Shown here piece by piece: positions 53,958 to 63,503 of a DNA stretch of 64,000 nt. The notes beneath the pieces are model-generated. The model saw only the letters and a list, made by a program, of their open reading frames with translations, had not been told where the DNA came from and did not search any database. Made by a program: the position numbers and the translations under genes. This DNA is from Paulinella micropora (Eukaryota; Cercozoa; Imbricatea; Euglyphida; Paulinellidae): positions 1-64,000 of the forward strand of contig WBZZ01005613.1 of the NCBI GenBank assembly GCA_019918135.1, in the 5' to 3' direction. How positions within the stretch are numbered: the stretch's first letter is position 1; every line of letters starts with the position of its first letter.

Positions 53958-55171
53958 ATGCGCCCGAACAACACCCGCGTCCTTGGTTTACTACTCCTGC
54001 TCTTGGGCACGCTGGGGAGGTTTAGCTGTGAACCGCACTTGCGGAAGCCTTACCATCGAATTCTTACTGTGCAGAGCACGGAAATGATTGTGTATTCTGC
54101 GACAGCGCGCAGACCCCACGACCGCTTCGTACCGCACCGGCTGGAGTACGCGGCTTGCAGAGGTAAAGCAAACAATTTGCTGATGATTGCGCACTTCATT
54201 GATACCAAGACTAACACAGTCGTGCACACCGAACAAATCACCGAACAGCTCGGAAAACCCGGCTTGGGCGTCTGGTTGGGGACACCGCGTCCCAACATCT
54301 TCAGCCACGTACAGGAGCGGTACGACCATATCAAAATCAGCATCAGCTGTCAGCAGGGCCACGATTGTCCGCAGGCGTTCGTCGCAGTCTGGATCGGCTG
54401 CCATCGCCCGTCGCTCGACCGGCCCTCGGCAGTCCTGCAATGGGTGGTCCTTTCTTTGGCTCTCGCGGCCTGCGCTGGTTGGTGCGTGGGCTCCGAATAT
54501 AAAAAAGGAAAGAAAGAACTGCTATTCGAGGACATGAAAGACAGGAGGATCAAGTTTGTGTCAAAATTGCACTTCCTAACGGAACAGGATGCTTTATTTC
54601 CATCACCTCAGTATAACTTTGCAAATGAATTACGCAGGTATGATGAACTACAAATTTCCGTCATCAAAATTAGAAAGGAGACCATCAGTTGTCTTATGTG
54701 AAAGTGAGCGAACATCAAGATAAGATACAAGAGTCGTTCAAAAAAAACCTTGCACCAGTACACCAAGAAAAAGCAGACGCTATTTTCGCTTCTTTTGAAC
54801 GCATTTTAGATCTCGCACGAACATTACAGCACATAAACATATACAAGTCAAGCATCTCCGATAAACAGCAAACAAAAATAGTTGACAATTTCATTACGAA
54901 TATACGAAACATATTAGTGCGCAAACAAATCATAGTAGGTCATAGAGAGTTGACTTGTCGGCAAGAGTTGCCTGAGAAGGTTGTAACAGCAGCAGACGAA
55001 TTTGCGGGGCTGGAGATCAGAAAAGTCCTGAAATGGCGCCAAATGTTCTGGCCCAGCCCGTGGTTTATTTGTCTGAGATGGTCGAAAAGACTGCTATTGT
55101 TTTCTCTGGTGGTGTTTCTGATTGTGGTTGTGCCGCTCAGGGCCGTAGCCACCCGCCGGTGCCACCATTGA
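53958..55171 (+). pseudogene. Signal-peptide membrane protein, broken (about one break) or two adjacent genes
   Basis: Starts MRPNNTRVLGLLLLLLGTLG, a typical signal peptide ending near SCEPHL. An ectodomain with a few Cys follows, then a hydrophobic segment VLQWVVLSLALAACAGWCV with a basic stop-transfer (KKGKK). The region further 3' codes for a helical segment (EKADAIFASFERILDLARTL) and a second hydrophobic helix, LLLFSLVVFLIVVVPL. The general build (signal peptide, ectodomain of about 130 residues, membrane segment near FVAVW/FIFVF) is like the gene at 58673-59356, so the two may be distant paralogs. Likely a viral envelope or host-surface protein. Confidence 0.55.
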
Positions 55172-55669
55172 AACGACAATTTGGTGGCGCGGGGGGGATG
55201 CCCCCCCGTTCTAAAGCCAACGGACCTCGCGTTTCATATATATAATCATTAAAATTGTCTTTGGTTTTGCTATGTCTTGTTGTCCTGTTGGCAGAAGGGG
55301 TGCAAAACACAGCCTCTTATTGGGGTGGGGGAGAGGCAAAAAGACCTCTGCTAACCCTCAGTTTTTTAAATCCGGTGCTCGGCCGGCGGGGAAAGGTGTT
55401 TGCAAACACAACAAGCGCCGAGTAATAAAAATAAAAACGCCCCCCCCCCCCCCCCCGCGCGTTTTTTGTTGGGGGGAAAAGGCCATGGATCGTGCACCCC
55501 CGCCTCGATGAACAACAAGACTGAGTGATTCCTTTTTTTTTTCTCTGCGCGCGGAAGGAAAAGGCAAGAGCACTGGGGGAGTGGTGTGGGGGGGGGCCGC
55601 CACTTTCTCGTTTCTGCGTCTGTTGCTGATTCTAAAAGTGCAAAATTCTTTTTATCAGCAAGATCCGCC
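55172..55669. other. Gap with C16 and G9-CC runs
   Basis: C16 at 55441-55456 and G9-CC at 55588-55598, with A-rich pieces. An AATAAAAATAAAA near 55422 could be a polyadenylation-like signal. No gene is supported. Confidence 0.5.
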
Positions 55670-57398
55670 ATGAGATCACGCACTCTCTCGGCTTCGCTAA
55701 CCAGCAGCGCCAACTTGGAGCACGGCCGGAAAAGGAAACGCCAGCATCATGACGACACCGTCTCCACGGTTGGCTCAACCAGAGGCCAGCCCCGATCGTT
55801 AAGCGCCGACGACCGGAGGCGGGCCGGCGCCTGGCTGAGCGCACTAGAGTACCAGATCGGGCATGGCTTACAAGTCGTGGCGCTGGACGTGACGGCCCTT
55901 GACCGCCGCGTACTGAAACCTCTGGCCAAGTCTATGAAGAAGCACAAGGGCAAATTTGATTTGCGCCTCCGCGGAGGGCAAGGTGAAGCAAAAGAAAGCG
56001 TTGGCCAGAGGTTCGCGTGGCTGGCCTACCCACTGACGCGCAGCCTGGAGCTGCAAGGACTGCACAAGAGTTGTTACAAGCTGCCGCGCCACGAACGCGG
56101 ACGCCTGGTGCTGGCCGACTGCAAAGAAGCCACCTTGGTGCTTGCAGGCCCGCCCGCACAGTTAGCTTTGCGAGACTGTGACCGCTGTACTACGATCCTA
56201 CAGTCAACGTCTGCCGGCCGTTCCGGCGACGAAGGCGTAGACAGCTGGGTCAGCCTCGGATACACGTTAGCAACCGGCATGGTCCAACGTCGTAACTGGC
56301 TCCGAAATGTCCCAGTGAACATAGAGAATCTGGACGTGGGTCGTTTTTGGATCAGGCCGGGGCCTGAGCTGGCCTAGCTTGGAATTATCCCATGACAGGT
56401 ATCCTTTTGTAACTTCCCTTCGACTCCGCTTCAACTGCGCTGCCAACGACGAACTACCCGGCCTCTTGGCAGAGGCAGGCCTGCCGCGGGACATTGCGCG
56501 TTTAGTGACCGAATATGCCCCGCCCGCGTGCATACTGGATGGCAAACAACTGCGTCAGAGCTTGTTGAGGGGTGCACGCACCCCCGATTCTGACTCGGAG
56601 GACGAATTTTACCGCGATAATGGCACGTTGGAGTTGCAGGGGTTGGCTCTTGGGGCTGACGTGCCGTACGTGCTTGATGATTTTCTGAGGCTTTTCGGTG
56701 GTGAGCACAGGCTCCGCTTGGTTAAATGCACGCTCGCGCCGCCGACGGACGCACTAGCGTGGGCCAAAGCCCTGCAATTGCTGGCCGTCAGGATCAAGGA
56801 ACTTTCTTTCCACGGCTGCGATTTCGTGGACGATAAGTTTGTTGCCGTGATGTTTGATCGTCTCTTGAGCCGGCAATGGGACGGGAGTCTGGAGAGCCTG
56901 GACCTCAGCGGCACGCGCGTCGAGTCGCTGCCCCCCAGGCTGCTGACGCGGCTCTCGGAGCTCAAACGCCTGCATCTGCCTAGTCTTGACGTGCTGGACG
57001 CGGCAGCCCAACGGCCTGACGTGCCGGTCTTAGCGAGCCTGCAAGAGCTGCGAGCTAACAGAGCAATCGCATGGACTTTGTTACCCAAGTACTTTGGTTT
57101 AATGAAGAACCTAAGTTGGCTGGAACTTAATTTAACAAACGATACGCACATTTGCGAGCTGCGCCTGGTGCAAGAGGCATGGCACGCGTGCCCGAGGCTG
57201 ACTCGCTGGTGCCTACGCGACGCGAAAACAGGCGGCATGAGCTTCCAGTGCGCCCAAACGCTGTACCAACTGCACAGTCTGTGCAGCCAACGGGGCGCGT
57301 TGGTCTTGGACCTGCGAGGCACCAGACTGACTACTGATGAGCTGGAACAGCTGCCAACGTGGAGACTGGCCGCCTGCTTGTTTGACTTGCCGGTTTGA
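55670..57398 (+). pseudogene. LRR-type locus, one gene with about one break or two adjacent genes
   Basis: Starts MRSRTLSASLTSSANLEHGR. The left part has irregular leucine-rich repeats (LQVVALDVTALDRRVLKPL, SLELQGLHKSCYKLPR). The right part has an F-box-like helix pair (GLPRDIARLVTEYAPP) followed by further repeats (IKELSFHGCDFVDDKF, LESLDLSGTRVESLPPRLL, LSWLELNLTNDTHICEL, ALVLDLRGTRLTTDELEQL). The F-box-like position in the middle favours two genes. It belongs with the other LRR loci. Confidence 0.55.
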
Positions 57399-57612
57399 GC
57401 CAAAAGAAGAAGAACGAAAACGCTCATTTTTGTAAAATCCCTCCCGCCCCCAGGTCAGTCGAAATCCGCGCCTTGCCAGTGTGTATGCCGCAGACGGGGA
57501 TCTGTCCTCTCCCCCCCCCCCCCTCCCACCAAAGTACAGATTTATTTCTTAGAATAAAAAGTCTGGCACCAAACCGAATTTGTTTTTTTTAATTATTTGT
57601 GCAATCTTGGCC

Positions 57613-58647
57613 ATGCAAAACTTATCGGAACCCCATTTGCCCCGTCTGCTTAATTTGCAAGCTGATCTCTGGCGCCATGTGCTTATGTTCATGGATTGGA
57701 CCGAGTTAGAGCCCCTTTGCCAAGCCAGCCGCAGATGCTCGGAACTGCTCCAAAACAAAAACGTTTGGAGGCGCTTGCACCTCAACACCGTGGCTTTGTG
57801 TAGTGACAAGGATACAAAGAGCTTCGCAAATTGGTGCAACGTTTGGCGCCGGGCGGGGGTCACCATTGGCCACGTGGACTTTCACTACGGATTCAGGCAA
57901 GAGCTGCTTTCGTCCGCCCTGCAGGGCCTGCGAGCTCTTAACATCAACCAGTTGTCGTTCAAGCAAAACGCTTGTGTGACGGACGCCGAGCTGGCGCACC
58001 TAGCGGGCTCTCACGGGCTGCACAGCCTTCACCTTGGCCGTTGCTTTCAAATCACAGATGTAGGACTAGCGCACCTAGCGAGCTTGCGCGGCTTGCGCAG
58101 CCTGAATTTGTGTGGCTGCTTCAGAATTACCAACGAGGGTTTGCAGCACCTGTCGGGTTTGCGTAATCTGCAACAACTCACACTCTACGACTGTCGAGGG
58201 ATAAGCGACACGGGGCTAGCGCATTTGCAACAGCTCCGAGCGACGCAGTATTTAAATCTTGGCAGCTGCTCCCAAATCACGGACGCAGGGCTGGCGCATT
58301 TGTCCGAGATGCGCTAGCTCCGGGAGCTAAGCTTGGCCTTTTGCACACGCCTTTCAAACGCGGGGCTGGCGCGCTTGCGTAATTTCCCTGAGCTCCGGCG
58401 CCTGAGGCTAGCCGGATGCTCTGGGCTTACGGAAGAGAGCCTGCCTTACCTCCTGCAAATGCCTCGGCGCTTGCGGAAGCTAGACCTCTCTTATTGCCCG
58501 GGCATTACCGAAGCGGCGCAGGCAACGCTGACCGCCAAGCTTCCGGCTCTTTGTACAGTCGATCTGACAGTGTGCGGGGTCGACCTAGGCCTGCTAGCGT
58601 ACCTAGCGCAGGAGAGTGCTTCTCCCTGCAAATGGGAAAGGGTTTAA
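57613..58647 (+). pseudogene. F-box/LRR (cysteine-containing type) locus, broken (about one break)
   Basis: Starts MQNLSEPHLPRLLNLQADLW. The F-box is ADLWRHVLMFMDWTELEPLCQASRRC. The repeats are textbook cysteine-containing LRRs of the F-box/LRR AMN1-FBXL type, each of about 25 residues: LHSLHLGRCFQITDVGLAHL, LRSLNLCGCFRITNEGLQHL, LQQLTLYDCRGISDTGLAHL. This is the most regular LRR gene of the block and the closest to cellular FBXL proteins, which suggests relatively recent capture from a host. Presumed role: substrate receptor of an SCF ubiquitin ligase. Confidence 0.75.
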
Positions 58648-58672
58648 GCCCGCGCCCCCCCCCCCCCTTGGG

Positions 58673-59356
58673 TCAATGGTACACTACGAAATCCGCGCCT
58701 TTCCAGTGTTTATGCCTTACTGCCGCAAGAGTGATGGTAGATATTAGCAACACTAGCAACGTGAGCAGGGTACAACGCAAAGATTTGACATACGGCCGGA
58801 GCAAAATGCACACCGTGAAGACAAGAGGTCGGCTGTCGTGTGCGGGTTTGCCGTCCTGTCGCAAGCAGAAGGCCAGGAAACAAACAACGAAGAAAAGGCT
58901 GGTCCAGAAGCTGCAAGCTAGAAGCCAATTAAAATAGCGCATTGTTTCAAAGACGAATATGAAATCCGCTGCATAAGGAATCTCTGCTCCAGTCTCTCTG
59001 TCAGCAGAGTTGTTGCACGTTATGCCAATGTCAAACGGGGCGAAGGCAGACCCGAATTCTGATTTCCGAAGGAATTTATAAGTGATGTTGCCAGCTATGT
59101 CAACCGAGCGAAAACCTGTTAGCATTCTATACAGCAAGGGAATCCCCTTGGCGTCTCGTTTTGGGTTTTCAACATCTACCGACAAAAGTAGAGTGTAGCC
59201 ATGGCTGCAACGCAGGAATCCGCTGCAGCTAGTTTTCTGAAGTATTTTTTTGTGATTGAAGACGTAAGTCTCAACTGGCCGAACCTGGCAGTTTGTTTGG
59301 GCGACGACGTCCGCCAGGGCTAAGACTGCTAGCACGGAGTACCAGTGTAGCCGCAT
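58673..59356 (-). CDS. Type I membrane protein with signal peptide (looks whole)
   Basis: About 227 residues from MRLHWYSVLAVLALADVVAQ, a clear signal peptide. The ectodomain contains several Cys and an N-glycosylation site (GNITYK; also CNNSAD). Two hydrophobic segments follow: WLLACSFWTSLFFVVCFLAF and, near the end, CTLLTLLVLLISTITLAAV. The protein would cross the membrane twice, with both ends outside. It is probably a viral envelope or host-surface protein, possibly a distant paralog of 53958-55171. It lies next to the TGTCGCGA array. Confidence 0.65.
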   Translation of the reverse strand: MRLHWYSVLAVLALADVVAQTNCQVRPVETYVFNHKKILQKTSCSGFLRCSHGYTLLLSVDVENPKRDAKGIPLLYRMLTGFRSVDIAGNITYKFLRKSEFGSAFAPFDIGITCNNSADRETGAEIPYAADFIFVFETMRYFNWLLACSFWTSLFFVVCFLAFCLRQDGKPAHDSRPLVFTVCILLRPYVKSLRCTLLTLLVLLISTITLAAVRHKHWKGADFVVYH

Positions 59357-59520
59357 TTTTTTGCTGAATTTAGAGTTACAAAACATCGACGAGAAATTGT
59401 GCCATTTCCCCCCCGCCCGCCCTCCAAAATGGCGGCGGCGCTCCAATATCTGCTACGGGAAAGGGAAAAGGGAAGGAACGAAAAGCACGGGAGAGAGCGT
59501 GCAAATTCCGGTGTAACATT

Positions 59521-60950
59521 TGTCGCGAAATTCACCACAAACTGCGGCGAAGTCCGCAAATTCCGGCACCTTTCCCATTTGTCGCGACAATCGCAAACTA
59601 CTGCCAAAGAAAAAAAAATTTTGGTGATTTTGGCACTGGAAAATTAGCCAGCCAAAATTGTTGGGGAAAGAAAAGCGGGAGGGGAAAATCTTGAGATTCC
59701 TCGCCCGCTTTGGTTTCCCCAAGAATTTTGCTAGTGTTATTTTCAAGTGCCGACCATTTCTCCAAATTTTTTTTCTTGTCGCGAAATTCACCACAAACTG
59801 CGGCGAAAGAAAGACGCCCGCAAATTCCGGTGCCACATTTGTCGCGAAATTCACCGCAAACTACTGCCAAAGAAAATTTTTTTTGGCGATTTTGGCACTT
59901 GCAAATTTCTAGCCAAAATTTTTGGGGAAAGAAAAGCGGGAGGGAAAAATCTTGCTTTTCCCCGCCCGCTTTGGTTTCCCCCAAAAATTTTACTAGCAAA
60001 TTTGTCAGTGCCAAAATCACCCAAATTTTTTTTTCTTGGGCGTGCCGCAAATCTCTGCAAAAAAAGTGTGTCCGCAAATTCCGGTGCCACATTTGTCGCG
60101 AATTTCACCGCAAAACTGCGGTCAAAGAAAGGCGTCCGCTAATCTTGGCGCTTACCCATTTGTCGCGAAATTCACCGCAAACTACTGGCAAAGAAAAATT
60201 TTTTTTTGGCGATTTTGGCACTTGCAAATTTCTAACCAAAATTTTTGGGGAAAGAAAAGCGGGAGGGGAAAATCTTGAGATTCCCCGCCCGCTTTGGTTT
60301 CCCCCAAAAATTTTACTAGCAAATTTGTCAGTGCCAAAATCACCAAAAAAAATTTTTTTCTTGGGCGTGCCGCAAATTCCGGCACTTTCCCATTTGTCGC
60401 GAAATTCACCGCAAACTGCGGCCGAAAAAGTATTTTCGCAAATTCCGGCACTTTCCCATGTGTCGCGACAATCGCAAACTACTGCCAAAGAAAAAAAAAT
60501 TTTTGGTGATTTTGGCACTGGAAAATTAGCCAGCCAAAATTGTTGGGGAAAGAAAAGCGGGGGGGGAAAATCTTGAGATTCCCCGCCCGCTTTGGTTTCC
60601 CCAAAAATTTTACTAGCAAATTTGTCAGTGCCAAAATCACCAACACTTTTTTTTTCTTGGGCGTGCCGCAAATCACGGCAAAAAGTGTGCCCGCAAATTC
60701 CGCTGCCACATTTGTCGCGAAATTCACCGCAAGCTGCGGCCAAAGAAAGACGTCCGCAAATCTCGGTGCCACATTTGTCGCGAAATTCACCGCAAACTGC
60801 GGGCAAAGAAAAGGCGTCCGCAAATTCCGGCACCTTTCGCATTTGTCGCGAAATTCACCGCAAACTACTACCAAAGGGCGTCCGTAAAATCCGGCACTTT
60901 CCACATTTGTCGCGACTGTCGCAAACAGTCCAAGCGGGCGCGACTGTACA
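59521..60950. repeat. Array of TGTCGCGA boxes and long hairpin modules
   Basis: TGTCGCGA occurs twelve times, starting at 59521, 59580, 59777, 59840, 60094, 60161, 60395, 60461, 60713, 60776, 60844 and 60908. Most copies sit in a longer unit CGCAAATTCCGG(T/C)...CATTTGTCGCGAAATTCACCGCAAAC. Between box groups lie four hairpin modules (about 59620-59745, 59885-60030, 60205-60350, 60505-60645). In each, TTTTGGCACT...AAAATT.TTGGGGAAAGAAAAGCGG faces its reverse complement CCCGCTTTGGTTTCCCC...AGTGCCAAAATCACC. Period is about 300 bp. Frames through it on both strands are repeat artefacts. It could be a replication origin, a packaging or recombination site, or the target array of the zinc-finger nuclease beside it. 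Confidence 0.85.
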
Positions 60951-61045
60951 AAAGAAAAAAGACGAAAAAAATCCTTTTATTTTGTTCAGAAAAAAAAGAA
61001 AAAAGCTCTACAGCCAAACTTTTGTTTTGTTTGTTTTTTTGCTTT

Positions 61046-63461
61046 TCATTCTACTAAAACAACACATTCGCGCAGCGCTAACGCCACTTCCGAGTTACCG
61101 TCACTTTCAGCGGCGTCGTACAATCCCGCCAGCCGCTCCCACGGCTGCGCACCGGCCGCCGCAGTCTGCCGGTCGTAGTACAAATAAAATAACGATAAGC
61201 CGGTCGGCCGCAACGGCGCCTGTCCTGCCTCAATTTGCGTCAGCAGTCGCTGCAGGCGCTCGAACCTAGACTGCAGCGGCGGGTCGTGAACGGTGTCGTC
61301 CACCAGAAAGTAGTGCGGGTTGAAGCGAATGCACACAATTGGCAAATCTCGAAAGTTCTCGTTGGCTGCTAGTGCCGTGTTAATTTCCAACATGCGCCCG
61401 AGCTCGCACAATGTGCCGGTGCGCAAACTCGTCGTTGCACAGCAGCAGCAGACATTTACGGTCCGCGGGCAGCGACTGGACGTTGAGCAAGTGGAAGTCG
61501 GGGCGCGCGCTGACATTTCCAGTGATCGGGGTGATCCGCTCGTTGCAGTGCTTGTAGAAGATTGCATTGGCAAAGTCGCGGTCGAACGCCCAGCCCTGAG
61601 CAGCGAGAAAATCTGCTAACTGATGTTCGCTCTTGAAACGCTTGGCAATGCCCTCGGACGTATGGCACCGTTGCACGTGGTCGTCGAACATGCGCAAGTC
61701 CCTGCAGCGCGTCGTGCATTCGACCAGGCCGGCGTTTGTACCGACTGTAGCTGTGCTGAACGACGCAAAGTTGCATGCGTGCTTCCACCTCTTGCTCTCC
61801 TCGTGCCTTCGCTCGTGTTGTCTCAAGTGTCCTGCGGACACAAAGCGCTGACTGCAATCGTTGCACTGGTATGGCCTGTCCCCCGAGTGGGAACGCAGGT
61901 GTATTGTGAGCGAGTTTGATTGCGTAAACGTCTGCTTGCATTCAGGGCACTGGTACGGCCTGTCCCCCGAGTGGGTACGAAGGTGTGATTTGAGCGCGCT
62001 AGGGTGCACAAACTTCTTCGCGCATACATGGCACTGGTACGGTCGTTCACCCGAGTGGATACGAATATGACTCTTAAGATTGTTTGCCTTTACAAACGAC
62101 ATAGTGCATTGCGTACAACCGTAACGCTTTTCACCAGTGTGGATTCGTCTGTGATCACGAAGGTTGCTCGAGTGCGCAAATTTTCTCTGACATAAATCGC
62201 ACGAAAACGGGGTTTCGCCCGTGTGGATACGAATGTGACTTTTGAGCGAGCCTGATTGCGCAAACCTTTTCCCGCATTGATCGCAAGCAAAGGGTTTAAT
62301 GCCTGTATGAACGCGTTTGTGTGTAGTAAGGTTTGCAGATGAGGTGAAGGCTGCGGGGCATTTGTTGCAACGGAACGGCTTGGTTCCTGTGTGGATTAGT
62401 CTGTGAGCATTAAGATTTCGTGCACGAACAAAGGTGGCGTTGCATTGATCACAAACAAAGGGTCTACTCCCTTCGTGAATGCGTTCATGTTCAGCAAGCA
62501 GACTTGCACGCGCAAATTTGGCAGGACACTGCTTGCAGGCAAACGGCTTGTCACCGCCGTGCACGAAGCTGTGGTTGCTAAGATGTATCAACTGTACAAA
62601 CCTTCTGCCACAAACAGAGCAAGCGTAGGGGCGCTCACCACTGTGCGTGCGTACATGAACTCTGAGCTTGCTTGGTGTCACGAAGCGTTTGTTGCAATGT
62701 TCACAGACAAATCGCCTTTCCTTTGTGGTTTTTGTTGTTGGCTGTGGCTCACAGAGAGACCGCGCTTGCTCGGGCGGCGCGGCAGTCGTCTGTTCTTCCC
62801 GCTGTTCTGCGTCTGTCCGAGCTTCGTCATCTGCGACAGTGTCGCCCTCGGCACGGTTCGGCTTCGTACCAAGGTCTGTCGGGGTTGCATGTCGAATACA
62901 TGCCGTTGGCCACTCACGGTCCTGACAGACAGTAGCGACGGTCGCGAGGTTTTCTTCCATATAGCAAAGTTCACAGGCCGGGCGATCAGCGGATTCCGCG
63001 CCTGCTCGCCATTCCTTAAACACAAGCTTTTTGTCGTCTACTACCTTGAAGGCTGCGCCGTAGTGCTGTAGCATCTTGACTCCCGGCCTCTTGGACACAA
63101 ACGGCTCGGCGCTGGCCAGTCGCTGCAGCCACAACTGGACAGCGGACGACACCGGCGCGACAGTGTCACGTCGTGGGCGCTTCTGGCTGCTCTGGTTGCC
63201 TTCGTCCAGCCGGCGCTTCTTCTTGACGGATTTTCGCGCGTGAGCAGTACAAAGCCTGGAACGCAATGAGCGAGAGTCAGCCAACCGCACGCGGCCGCGA
63301 CGCACGAAACAGCGCTCGCACGCCTGCAGCCACTGCGTCACACCCTCGGTGCGGTAGACCAGTCCGCTATCGCGCACGCACAAGCTCGCTTCGTCTAGTA
63401 CTGCCACTGCGTCGCGGCTGCCATATTTGCGCACAAAGTGCCGCACGGCGCGGCTGTCCAT
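61046..63461 (-). pseudogene. Zinc-finger protein with C-terminal nuclease-like domain, copy 2, broken (about one break)
   Basis: The minus-strand relative of the gene at 17147-19357, starting MDSRAVRHFVRKYGSRDAVA. It has the same order: an N-terminal Cys/His domain, a basic stretch, eleven C2H2 fingers nearly identical to copy 1, and a C-terminal nuclease-like region with RPDFHLL, CNDEFAH, CELGRM and IRFNPHYF. Unlike copy 1 it has a second copy of the Cys/His domain (ACELCYMEEN ... ACIRHA, about residues 130-205), so its N-terminal region is longer by about 110 residues. Fingers 7-11 differ from copy 1 at a few specificity positions. The two genes face each other across the block. The TGTCGCGA array ends about 100 bp from its 3' end. 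Confidence 0.75.
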
Positions 63462-63503
63462 TCTTTGCTTGTTTCTCCCGTTTGCTTTTTTGGGCTGTCT
63501 CAC

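Noticed and set aside
59598-60904. Proteins rich in KFTANCGERK- or CGEFRDK-like repeats across the array
   Set aside because: Long frames exist on both strands at once and follow the period of the DNA repeats; no start or domain supports coding.
59521-60950. A CRISPR array
   Set aside because: The repeats are of mixed length with hairpin modules between, spacers are not unique, no cas genes are present, and the genome is eukaryotic.
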